The notes under the pieces: model-generated | The model's input: the letters and a program-made list of their open reading frames with translations, nothing else | What the model was told of the DNA's origin: nothing | The model's database searches: none | Part shown: one piece after another, positions 16,813-24,124 of the stretch | Layout of the letters: every line of letters begins with the position of its first letter | Numbering within the stretch: position 1 is the first letter of the stretch | Position numbers and translations under genes: made by a program | From: Bifidobacteriaceae bacterium | Lineage (GTDB): Bacteria > Actinomycetota > Actinomycetes > Actinomycetales > WQXJ01 | Assembly (NCBI GenBank): GCA_031272885.1 | Contig: JAISSX010000078.1 | Location: 1 to 36,284 of the forward strand | Length of the DNA stretch: 36,284 bases | Direction: 5' to 3'

Positions 16813-18009
16813 ATGGCGATCGACCCGGCCTACCGACTGAGGTGGGCGGACTTCCCGGCCGCGGAGCATCAGGCCAGGGTGGCCAAGGCCCAGCGCCTGA
16901 TGGCTGACCAGGGTCTTGACCTGATGGTCTTGCTGCAGAAGGAGAACGTCGAGTACTTCAGCGGTTTCCTGACCAACCACTGGGACTCGAAGGCCTTCCC
17001 CACCGCCGCCGTGGTGCTGCCGGCCGCCGGCGAACCGATCCTGGTGCTGCCCGGTTTCCTGGCAGGCACCGCCTTCGCCACCTCCTACTTCGACCAACTG
17101 CGCACCTTCGACGAGCCCCACGCCAAGCCGCGCGAGTTCGCCGATGTCCTGATTTCCACGGTCCGCGAACTGGGCGGCGCCAAGCCCAGGATCGGCTGGG
17201 AGCGTGGCGACTCCTTGGCCCCGCGCTGGAACTACGACGACTGGCTGGCCATCATGCCCACCCTGGTGGGGGAGGCCGAGATCCTCTCCGCCGCGGCCGT
17301 CATCTGGGGCTGCCGCGCCATCAAGACGCCGCTCGAACTGGACCGCCTGACCTGGTTGACCGAGCTGACCGACCAGGCCCTCCTCGAGACCTTCGCGGAC
17401 ATTGCCCCCGGCGTGACGGAGTTCGAGGTCGGCACCCGGATTGCCCAGCGGATGATGGACCGCGGCGCCGAGGGCACCCAGTTCCGCAACATCCGGGCCG
17501 GCCATGACCGCTACCACTGCTCGGACTCCAACCCCACCCAGCGCCCCCTGGCTAAGGGCGACATGTTGGTGATCGACGTGGGCGCCCAATTCAACGGTTA
17601 CTGCACCGACGTGGCCTACACCGTTCTGCTGGGGGAGCCGACGGCGCGGCATCGGGAAGTCTGGGAGGTCACCGCGCGGGCGCAGGATGCCGCGGTGGCG
17701 TTGTGCCGGCCGGGGGTGCCGGCCACCGAGCCGTTCCGGGCTGCCGTCAAGGTGATCGAAGAATCCGGCCTGCCCACCTTGGACATGATCGGCCACTCGA
17801 TTGGCCTCGATCCCCACGAGCCGCCCATCCTGGATGCCTACAACACCGCGCCGCTGCAGGCCGGCATGTTCCTGTCGGTAGAGCCGTGGCTGTATGACCC
17901 CACCGGCTTGGGCATCTTCGCGCTGGAGGAGCACATCTTCGTGTCCGATGACGGGCCGGTCACCGTGTCCCGCGTGCCCCGGGATGAACTGCGTTGGGTG
18001 CCGGCGTGA
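16813..18009 (+). CDS. M24-family metallopeptidase (Xaa-Pro dipeptidase/aminopeptidase-like)
   Basis: 398 residues from ATG 16813, with GGAGG 6-10 bases upstream. The N-terminal creatinase-like domain (residues 1-165; NVEYFSGF) precedes a pita-bread catalytic domain. All five dimetal ligands of the family are visible: D255 in VIDVGAQFNG, D266 in CTDVAYT, H328 in GHSIGLDPHEPP, E357 in SVEPWLY and E372 in ALEEHIFV. It should cleave Xaa-Pro bonds or a related substrate in the cytoplasm. Being divergent from a peptide importer, it may process imported peptides (inference). Its stop overlaps the next gene start as GTGA. Confidence 0.91.
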   Translation: MAIDPAYRLRWADFPAAEHQARVAKAQRLMADQGLDLMVLLQKENVEYFSGFLTNHWDSKAFPTAAVVLPAAGEPILVLPGFLAGTAFATSYFDQLRTFDEPHAKPREFADVLISTVRELGGAKPRIGWERGDSLAPRWNYDDWLAIMPTLVGEAEILSAAAVIWGCRAIKTPLELDRLTWLTELTDQALLETFADIAPGVTEFEVGTRIAQRMMDRGAEGTQFRNIRAGHDRYHCSDSNPTQRPLAKGDMLVIDVGAQFNGYCTDVAYTVLLGEPTARHREVWEVTARAQDAAVALCRPGVPATEPFRAAVKVIEESGLPTLDMIGHSIGLDPHEPPILDAYNTAPLQAGMFLSVEPWLYDPTGLGIFALEEHIFVSDDGPVTVSRVPRDELRWVPA

Positions 18010-18971
18010 CGGCGCAGCTACCGCTCAAGAGCCTGCAACTGGACAACCACATCCCGGCCGGCCAGGCCCTGGCGGCGGCCCAGGCGGCCGAGGCGGCCGG
18101 CATCACCCGGGTGTGGCTGACCGAAGACCTGTTCCACCGTGGCGCCCTGCCCCTGGCCGGTGCCATCCTGGCCTCCACCACCACGCTGCAGGTGGGCGTG
18201 GGGGTGGTGGCGGCCCAACTGCGCCACCCGGCGGCCCTGGCCATGGACGTGCGCAGCCTGCTTGACTTGGGGCCCGGGCGGTTCACGCTTGGCCTGGGTG
18301 CCGGCGTGGCGGAGCGCGCCCGTCACCTGATGCAGCCGGCCAGCCCGCCATTGCGCCTGGTGCGCGAGGCCATCGAACAGGTGCGCACCCTGTTGGCCGG
18401 TGGCACCTTGGAACAAGGTGGCCTGCTGCATTCGGCCGAGCGGCTGGCCTTGAGCGGCCAGCCGCCGGCCGGGGGGCCGTGCCCGTTGTACGCGGCCGCC
18501 ATCGGGCCCCAGGCTTTGGCCCAAGCCGGCCGGTTGGCGGACGGCGTGGTGCTGACCGCGATGTGCGCCGTGGAGCATGTGCGCCACGCGGCCGGCCTGG
18601 TACAGGCGGCCGCGGCCGCGGCCGGGCGGCCGCCCATTCCGGTGGTGGCCTACGTGCCGGTCCTGATGCTGGATGACGCTGCGGCGGCCAAGGCCGCCAT
18701 GCGCCGGGTGCTGGCCGGTTATGTGGCGGACTGGGCCGGGCTGGCCTTCTTGTCCCGGTTGTTCACCGAATGGAGCCCGTTGACCCCCGAGTCAATGGAC
18801 GCCATCGGGCAGGCGCTGCGGGCGGGCGACGAAGCCACGCTGGCGGAACTGCTGCCGGACGAAGTCCTTGACGCCTACACCATTGCCGGTGACCTGCCCG
18901 AATGCCGCCGCCTAGCCGCCCGCCTGGCCGCCGCCGGTGCCACCGAACTGGCCCTCTCCCACGAAGCCTGA
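18006..18971 (+). CDS. LLM-class flavin/F420-dependent oxidoreductase
   Basis: 321 residues from GTG 18006, overlapping the M24 stop (GTGA). Luciferase-like TIM barrel: EAAGITRVWLTEDLFHRGALPLAGAILASTTTLQVGVGV near the N-terminus, RHPAALAMDVRSLLDLGPGRFTLGLGAG, and a C-terminal AGDLPECRRLAARLAAAGATELAL. The order resembles the methylene-tetrahydromethanopterin-reductase-like members that use F420 or FMN. npdG lies about 5 kb downstream, so F420 is probably present in this organism. Substrate unknown. Tight coupling to the peptidase suggests a shared pathway, perhaps on a peptide-derived or proline-containing compound (speculative). Confidence 0.85.
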   Translation: MTAQLPLKSLQLDNHIPAGQALAAAQAAEAAGITRVWLTEDLFHRGALPLAGAILASTTTLQVGVGVVAAQLRHPAALAMDVRSLLDLGPGRFTLGLGAGVAERARHLMQPASPPLRLVREAIEQVRTLLAGGTLEQGGLLHSAERLALSGQPPAGGPCPLYAAAIGPQALAQAGRLADGVVLTAMCAVEHVRHAAGLVQAAAAAAGRPPIPVVAYVPVLMLDDAAAAKAAMRRVLAGYVADWAGLAFLSRLFTEWSPLTPESMDAIGQALRAGDEATLAELLPDEVLDAYTIAGDLPECRRLAARLAAAGATELALSHEA

Positions 18972-19360
18972 CCCCCGGCCCCTCGCGAAAGGTCAAATTC
19001 TGTCGGCCCGGGCTGTTGTCATGTCTCGCTGGTTCGTTGGCGGTTGCGGATGGCCTGGTGTGCGATGCCGTCCGGCCCTAGTTTGGACTGGGCCGGGTTA
19101 CCACCCTGCGGGGGCCGCCTTTGCGGCCCTCGATGACCACCTTCGTCACTGGACCGGCCCCTGCAGAACTCAAGCCGTCGCCCTGGTCATCAGCAGCTTC
19201 ACCAGTCAAACCCTTGCCCTGCACCAACACTCCAACCGCTGGTGTCAGCGCCGGTCGAAAACGCAGCCACCACGGCCAGCGCTTTGTCACCCCTGCCTCT
19301 GCGTCACCCCGGCCGCCCCTCTAACGTCAGTCCGGCCATCTAACATCCGTCCGGCCCTTT

Positions 19361-19440
19361 GTGTCATGCCGGGCGCCGAAGTGTCATCCCGGGCGCCGGA
19401 GTGTCATCCCGGGCATCCTTCTGTGTCATCTCGGCCGAAG
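19361..19440 (+). repeat. Approximately 20-bp degenerate tandem repeat
   Basis: GTGTCATSCCGGGCGCCGRA-like units begin at 19361, 19381, 19401 and (degenerate) 19423. Immediately upstream, TAACRTCMGTCCGGCC occurs at 19322 and 19341, a 19-bp step. The core TCATCCCGGGC overlaps the dispersed ATCCCGGG hairpin family. Confidence 0.75.
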
Positions 19441-19460
19441 AGCCGAGATCTCCACCTCCA

Positions 19461-19584
19461 TCGAGTCCGCTTGATTCGGCGTTTCGACCCATCGAGTCCG
19501 CCTGATCTGGTGTCCTGGTTGATCGAGTCCGCCAGATCCGGCGTGGTTCCGCGTCGAGTCCGCTCTTTCCGGTGTCACCCGATC
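19461..19584 (+). repeat. 31-bp tandem array, four forward units
   Basis: The identical 10-mer TCGAGTCCGC starts at 19461, 19492, 19523 and 19554, exactly 31 bp apart. Each is followed by a semi-conserved part close to YNGATYYGGYGT and then a variable end. The units are too degenerate, and their conserved part too short, for a CRISPR. Confidence 0.88.
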
Positions 19585-19625
19585 CGGCCTCAACCCTGTG
19601 ACCTGGTCTTTCGCTGTCTTGGCCG

Positions 19626-19718
19626 GGCCGGTAAACACCGGATTTGATGGACTCGGCGTCACACCCCACCGAAACGAGCGGACTCGATGACCCGAAACAC
19701 CGGAATCGGCGGATTCGA
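19626..19718 (-). repeat. 31-bp tandem array, three inverted units
   Basis: On the minus strand the unit starts lie at 19718 (TCGAATCCGC), 19687 (TCGAGTCCGC) and 19656 (CCGAGTCCAT), again exactly 31 bp apart. Each is followed by the same GATTCCGGTGT-like segment as the forward units. The two arrays face each other across about 40 bases of unrelated sequence. Confidence 0.85.
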
Positions 19719-19996
19719 TGCGTCCCCAGCCGTGCTGCGTCGAACCTGACGTGCCCTAGAGGGACGAGGCGATCGCCCATTTGGTACAGGCCGGGTGCAA
19801 CTGTGGCGTTGTCGGAGTCTTTGCCCTGAACGGGCTGTTGACGTTTTTGCAGGTCACAGGCCCGCGCGCGATGGCGCCCGGTTCCGTGCCAGTGCAGAAT
19901 TGCTTGGATTTACGGTGGCCAGTAAATCCGTGCAGTTTCGACAGCGTGGCAGGTGGTTGGGGGTGGCGCCTGGGGCGGTGTCGTTGGCCCGGCTCC

Positions 19997-20315
19997 GGCT
20001 AACCCACGCGTGTCGACGCGGACCGCAAAGCGGTCAGCGGAGACACGCCCAGCCAGCATGGTGCCTCTTGGTGTCCGGAGCCCCGCTCCGGACACCAAGC
20101 CGGGCCAACACCGCCCGGCGGCCATATCGTTCAAAGGTCGCCTCGGGGATTTGGCTGGCTGGCTTGACGCACCCCAGGTGAGTGATCTTCTTTGAGTGGC
20201 CGCCGGTGGTGTTTGCCCGGCTCGAGGTCCGGGAACAAGTCCCGGACCCCGAAAGGCACCATGCTTGCTGGGCGCGTCTCCTCCGCTGCGCTGCGTCGAC
20301 ACGCGTGGGTGAGCC
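19997..20315. repeat. Large imperfect inverted repeat with internal hairpins
   Basis: The left arm (about 19997-20123) and right arm (about 20195-20315) are inverted copies sharing ACCCACGCGTGTCGACGC, GCCCAGC-AGCATGGTGCCT and a CACC-GGCGGCCA segment. Inside each arm, at the matching place, sits a different self-complementary sequence. The left arm has a 14-bp stem (20067-20080 with 20086-20099). The right arm has GGTCCGGGA/TCCCGGACC (20226-20248). The left arm also has GACCGC-AAA-GCGGTC (20021-20035). Conserved structure with changed sequence suggests an RNA or structured-DNA element present twice. Confidence 0.75.
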
Positions 20316-20406
20316 TGGCCTGTGCATCAAGCACCACCCCTGGCGCCACCTCACCAACCACAACACCACCAACAACCACAACGACCCGAGCCACAATAGA
20401 AACCCT

Positions 20407-20510
20407 CCGGACAACCCGGGGCGATTCAACGCCAGGGACCGCCGCTAAATCAAGTTCCGCAAGCGAATAGCCGGACAACCCGGGGCGATTCAACGCCAGG
20501 GACCGCCGCT
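20407..20510 (+). repeat. Two perfect 40-bp direct repeats
   Basis: Positions 20407-20446 and 20471-20510 are identical over 40 bp (starting CCGGACAACCCGGGGCGATT), separated by 24 bp. From memory, the complement (AATCGCCCCGGGTTGTCCGG) looks like the terminal region of some actinobacterial insertion elements; this was not checked. No transposase gene is present here. Confidence 0.85.
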
Positions 20511-20534
20511 GTGTCCTATGGCGTCTGCCTCGGC

Positions 20535-20719
20535 CATGCGGAGAGAGTTCCGGTAGTCGCGAGCCCGCTGAGGGCCGATCCGGAGAGAGTTGCGGTAGTT
20601 CTGGACGTCGCTTGAGCGATCCGGAGAGAGTTGCGGTAGTTCTGGAGCCAGAAACCTGCAAGAAGTCTCTCCGGACCGTTGAAACGGACCGGAAAACTAC
20701 CGAAAGTCTCTCCGCATCG
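20535..20719. repeat. 41-42-bp array: three forward and two inverted units
   Basis: The core CGGAGAGAGTTSCGGTAGT occurs at 20539, 20581 and 20622 (steps of 42 and 41 bp). Inverted cores AGTCTCTCCG end at 20673 and 20714 (41 bp apart), the latter preceded by ACTACCGAA. The layout repeats that of the 31-bp array: forward copies, then inverted copies. A further inverted copy (ACTACCCCGGAAGTCTCTCC) is at 36160-36185. Confidence 0.85.
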
Positions 20720-20736
20720 AAGTTGGGGTGGGGCAG

Positions 20737-20757
20737 ATCCCGGGTCAAGCCCGGGAT
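20737..20757. repeat. Dispersed palindromic repeat, copy 2 (ATCCCGGG hairpin)
   Basis: Identical to the copy at 1926-1946, including the TCAAG loop and the following GAC. It lies directly after the inverted 41-bp units. Confidence 0.8.
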
Positions 20758-20805
20758 GACAAGAACGTAATTGACCTTTCGCGCCGTAAATGTGACCTCT
20801 CGCGT

Positions 20806-20860
20806 GGGGGGCGTGGGGCCGGGGAAGGGGGGCGCGGGGCCGGGGAAGGGGGCGAGGGGG
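20806..20860 (+). repeat. G-run tract with G-quadruplex potential
   Basis: Eight runs of at least four Gs lie in 55 bases (20806, 20815, 20821, 20827, 20836, 20842, 20848, 20856), with 2-4-base gaps. GGGGCCGGGGAAGGGG is duplicated at a 21-bp step. It begins five bases beyond the kinase stop codon. The G-rich strand is the template for leftward kinase transcription, so a folded structure could pause polymerase at the gene end. Confidence 0.75.
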
Positions 20861-20865
20861 CGCGG

Positions 20866-23202
20866 CTAGAGGGGTTCGGGGAAGATGAGGTATTCGTGCA
20901 GCACCTCGAGCGTCTGCACGTCGACCCGCCATTCGCGCTGCGGGTGGGCGTGGTTGCCCTTCACCAGGTAGACGTAAAGCGACGAATCGCGCCCATCCAC
21001 CAGGCCGTCCCCGGATTCGGCTGGGATGCCGGCCTCAATGTCCGCCACGCTGGGTAGGGAGGTCAGCGCGGGCAAAGTGGTGGACATGTCGTAGTACCAC
21101 AGGTAGTGGCACTCGTTTGAGACGGCGTCGCACACGTCCAGCGCCCAGTAGACCGCCACATCCCGGTCCAGGTCGCCCGGCGCATCCAGCACCAGTTGGC
21201 CGCCGTCGTTGACCGGCCGCAGGTCGGCCAGGTTCAGGCTGAAGTCGGTGCAGGCCGTGAACCAGCCCCACATCGGGCGGCCGGCAATGTCCAGCAGATC
21301 GGCGATGATCCGGTTGGCGGCATCGAACGTCTTGATCTCGAAGCAGGTGGGCTCGGTGTAGCTGAGCGGCACCGCCGGGTAGAAGGCGTTCTGTTTGTCC
21401 AGGAAGGACACGTTGTCGTAGTCCGCCCAGGCGGTGATGGCCGTGCCGTCATCCGCCACCTGCCGGGCCTCGATCCGATAGACGGATGGTCCGGTCCACC
21501 AGAAGGCGAACAGGGCCCCATCGCAGTGGCCGTCCGCACACTCGTAGCGGACCTCGAAACCCTGGGGCAGGGAGTCGGTGTAGGGTCCCCGGTCCGCCAG
21601 CGGGTCAACCGTGGGGCTGGGGCTTGGGCTTGGGCTGGGACTGGCCGATGGCGTCGGTTCGGCCGTAGCGGTTTCGCTGGCGGTGTCCGATGGCGTCGGT
21701 TCGGTAGCGGCGTCGGCGCCGCCTTGGCTGTCGGTCGCCAGGTCCTCAAGGGCCTGGCTGACCTGGTCGTCGATGTCAGCCTGGTCGGTTTGGCCGGCGG
21801 TAGCCTGGCCCGGCCCCGGGGCACCGAGGGTCTTGTAGAGCGTGACCGCGGCGGTGACCAGGCCAATCAGTACTGTCACCACGGTGGCGATCTTGACCAC
21901 GCGGCCGTGGCCCGATTCCTTGGGCGGTGGCGTGGCGGCCGGGGCGTAGGCCTGGTAGGCCTGCGGCGGGTAGGCCACCGGTGGGGCTTGATAGCCGGGG
22001 GGTGGTGGGGTCGGGGCCTGGTACCCGCCGGCCGCCTTGTAACCGGCGGCGGGGGAGTAGCCCGGCGCGGGCGCCTGCCCCGGTGCAGGCGTGGCTTGGG
22101 GCGCCAGCGGCGAAGCAGCCGCTGCCGGGGGCACCGCACCAGCCGCACCAGCCGCTCCGGCAGCCCCAGCCGCCCCGGCAGCCGGGACGCCCCAACCCTC
22201 GGCCGGCCGGATGCGGGTCAGCCCGCCGTCATCGGCCGCTTCCCTGGCCCCGGCCTTGGCGCCGTCCGGCCGGGTGGTGTCACCCTCACCCGGCGAGATC
22301 ACCATGTGGGTGGGCGTGTAACCCAACTCGGCCTGTAGGCGCCGCAAGGCGTTGCCGAAGCCGGCGGCGCTGGGGAACCTGGCCGCGGGATCCTTGGCCA
22401 TGGCTACCGCCAGAACCTGGTACACGGCATCGGGCAGGGCCACGCCGTGAGGGGAAACCAGCGGGGGCAACGGCTGGTCCAGGGCTCGGCGCGCCAAGGA
22501 GGTGGCGTCGTTTGGGCCTCCCGCCAGGGCGAATGGCGCGTGGCCGGTCAGCAGCGTGTAGATGGTGGCGCCCAGCGAATAGACGTCGCTTTGGGGTGTG
22601 GCAGCGGCGGGGGAGCGGAGTAGTTCGGGCGGGGCGTACGCCATCGACAAGCCGAGGGCGGCCGCCACGCCGGAGGGCGTGGCGTGGACCGCGATGCCGA
22701 AGTCGCTCAGGGCGTAGGCGCCGTACTGGGTGGTCAGGATGTTGGCCGGCTTGATGTCGCAGTGCAGCACGCCCATGCGGTGGGCGGTCTCCACCGCGCC
22801 GGCAATCTGGACGCCGATGGCGAGCACCTGCGGTAACGCGTTGGGCTGGTCGGCCAGCCCGGACTTGGCCAGCGACGGGCCGGGGCAATACTCCATCACC
22901 AGGTAGGGCCGGCCGTCCCCGGTCACCCCGGTGGTGTGGATGGTGACGATATTGGGGTGGGCGGACAGTTCCGCCATGGCGTTGGCCTCGCCCTCCCAGC
23001 GTTCGGCCGTGTCCGGGCCCAGCACCTCCGGCAGCAGCACCTTGACCGCCACTTTCCGGCGTGGCACCTCTTGCTGGTACAGGAAAACCTCGGCAAAGCC
23101 GCCGGTGCCCAGCAGGCGCAGGGGCCTGAAGCCGGCGATGAACGGCGGCAAAGGCTCTGGCGGCGAGGGCTCTGAAGGGCCCGGGACCGGGGGCGTTGTC
23201 AT
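20866..23202 (-). CDS. Transmembrane Ser/Thr protein kinase with a novel-looking extracellular domain
   Basis: 778 residues from ATG 23202; the frame extends upstream into the neighbouring isomerase gene and is not used there. The kinase domain covers about residues 23-292: glycine loop LGTGGFAEVF, K54 in VAVKV, E72, catalytic loop LHCDIKPANIL (H147-C148-D149), DFG at 167-169, APPE at 190-193, and SDVYSLGATIYTLLTG. The usual HRD arginine is cysteine, so activation-loop control may differ. A long Ala/Gly/Pro/Tyr-rich linker (residues 340-425) leads to a TM helix at about 436-456. Outside, a Thr/Ser/Pro stalk (490-535) precedes a 230-residue domain with six cysteines (YEC, GHC, PTC, TAC, DVC, NEC). 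I do not recognise this domain; PASTA repeats are absent. The start is 10 bases after the isomerase stop, so the two are likely cotranscribed. Confidence 0.9.
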   Translation of the reverse strand: MTTPPVPGPSEPSPPEPLPPFIAGFRPLRLLGTGGFAEVFLYQQEVPRRKVAVKVLLPEVLGPDTAERWEGEANAMAELSAHPNIVTIHTTGVTGDGRPYLVMEYCPGPSLAKSGLADQPNALPQVLAIGVQIAGAVETAHRMGVLHCDIKPANILTTQYGAYALSDFGIAVHATPSGVAAALGLSMAYAPPELLRSPAAATPQSDVYSLGATIYTLLTGHAPFALAGGPNDATSLARRALDQPLPPLVSPHGVALPDAVYQVLAVAMAKDPAARFPSAAGFGNALRRLQAELGYTPTHMVISPGEGDTTRPDGAKAGAREAADDGGLTRIRPAEGWGVPAAGAAGAAGAAGAAGAVPPAAAASPLAPQATPAPGQAPAPGYSPAAGYKAAGGYQAPTPPPPGYQAPPVAYPPQAYQAYAPAATPPPKESGHGRVVKIATVVTVLIGLVTAAVTLYKTLGAPGPGQATAGQTDQADIDDQVSQALEDLATDSQGGADAATEPTPSDTASETATAEPTPSASPSPSPSPSPTVDPLADRGPYTDSLPQGFEVRYECADGHCDGALFAFWWTGPSVYRIEARQVADDGTAITAWADYDNVSFLDKQNAFYPAVPLSYTEPTCFEIKTFDAANRIIADLLDIAGRPMWGWFTACTDFSLNLADLRPVNDGGQLVLDAPGDLDRDVAVYWALDVCDAVSNECHYLWYYDMSTTLPALTSLPSVADIEAGIPAESGDGLVDGRDSSLYVYLVKGNHAHPQREWRVDVQTLEVLHEYLIFPEPL

Positions 23203-23212
23203 GGCAAAGAGG

Positions 23213-24043
23213 TTAGCGGGCCAACATGTGGGAGCGCACGATGGCGGCCGCCGCGGCATAGTCTTCCGCGGTCTCCAGGTGCTCCAACATGCCCGGCATG
23301 TCCGGGTCAAGGCGCTCGATGGCGCCAATCAGGGCGGCGTAGTCGACCTCACCCAGGCCGATGCGCACCTCGTCGAACCGGACCGAATACGGCTCCGGGT
23401 TGAGCCGGAGGTCCTTCAGGTGGCAGGTGATGATCCGGTCGCCCAACAGGTCGAAGGTGTGCTCAATCCACTGGGTGATGCCGTAGTAGCGCCGCGGGCT
23501 GTTGATCGAATTGCACAGGTCCATGTGTGCCGCCACCTGCGGCCGGTCCACCGCCGCCAAGAAGCGCAGGTACTCCTCGGGTCCGTCCAGGAAGTAATAC
23601 GGCATCATCTCAAGCGACAGGGTGGTGTTGGCCGGCTGGACGGTGTCCACCAGGTGTTGGGTCAGGGCCACGGCCTCGTCGAAGAAGGCTTGGCTGTAGC
23701 CGGCGGCATCGGGGCCGTACCAGTTGTCGTGGCCCTTGGTGCCCAGCACGTTGACGCAGGTGCGGGCGCCCATCAGGTCCGCCAGCCGCAGGCGGTCGGT
23801 CATGAGCCCGATGGCGGCCTGCCGGGTGGCTGGGTCGTTGCTCAGCGGGTTGCACCAGGCGCCCACTTCGGCCAGCACGATGTCGCGGGCGGCCAGTTCA
23901 CGCGCCACGGCCTGGGCTTGGGCCGGGTCCTCCAGGGTGACCCAGTCAGGGGCGTAGGCCGCCCGGTAGCCCAGGGCCACGTGGGCCTCGGCGTAGGCCA
24001 CCGGATCGTGGCCTTGATACAGGACGGGTCCGCCAAGCCGCAT
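23213..24043 (-). CDS. Sugar phosphate isomerase/epimerase-like TIM-barrel protein
   Basis: 276 residues; ATG 24043 follows AAGGAACTCCTC. Xylose-isomerase-like barrel: GYRAAYAPDWVTLED, VLAEVGAWCNPLSND, a metal-ligand-type glutamate in LSLEMMPYYFLDGPEEYLRFL, DLCNSINSPRRYYG, H in ITCHLKDLRL, and GLGEVDYAALIGAIERLDPDMPGMLEHLE. Members bind a divalent metal and isomerise or epimerise sugars, sugar acids or inositol derivatives. The specific substrate is not visible. It differs clearly from the barrel protein at 1990-3228. The downstream kinase gene starts 10 bases after its stop. Confidence 0.86.
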   Translation of the reverse strand: MRLGGPVLYQGHDPVAYAEAHVALGYRAAYAPDWVTLEDPAQAQAVARELAARDIVLAEVGAWCNPLSNDPATRQAAIGLMTDRLRLADLMGARTCVNVLGTKGHDNWYGPDAAGYSQAFFDEAVALTQHLVDTVQPANTTLSLEMMPYYFLDGPEEYLRFLAAVDRPQVAAHMDLCNSINSPRRYYGITQWIEHTFDLLGDRIITCHLKDLRLNPEPYSVRFDEVRIGLGEVDYAALIGAIERLDPDMPGMLEHLETAEDYAAAAAIVRSHMLAR

Positions 24044-24124
24044 GAGGAGTTCCTTCTTCCTTTAACAAGTGCTTCGTCTGAGCCACCACGCCGGGTCCAT
24101 TCTGCTCCCATCCGCGGTACCTTG

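Larger units (their letters stand above)
18972..20865. other. Repeat-rich island with no supported protein gene
   Basis: These 1.9 kb between the LLM gene and the kinase contain only frames that look like chance: proline/arginine-rich translations, no ribosome sites and no recognisable motifs. The DNA is packed with degenerate tandem and inverted repeats, annotated separately. CGCGAAAGGTCAA (18984-18996) near the left end and its exact complement TTGACCTTTCGCG (20771-20783) near the right end bracket the repeats. A second imperfect right-hand copy, TGTGACCTCTCGCG, lies at 20791. No transposase, tRNA or attachment site is evident. Confidence 0.75.

Noticed and set aside
18937-19647. A 236-codon plus-strand frame running from inside the LLM gene into the island
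   Set aside because: It starts inside a well-supported gene in another frame and then crosses tandem repeats; no protein features.
19461-19718. CRISPR-like regular spacing
   Set aside because: Only about 10 bases are fully conserved per 31-bp unit, the remainder is semi-conserved rather than unique, copies invert midway, and no cas genes are visible.
19910-20748. Several minus-strand open frames of 130-205 codons in the repeat island
   Set aside because: Their translations are Pro/Arg-rich, overlap inverted repeats, lack ribosome sites and show no domain; they follow from GC-rich repeats.
22131-22200. Ala-Gly repeats in the kinase as a separate repeat element
   Set aside because: The repeats are in frame and fit a flexible juxtamembrane linker; they are part of the coding sequence.
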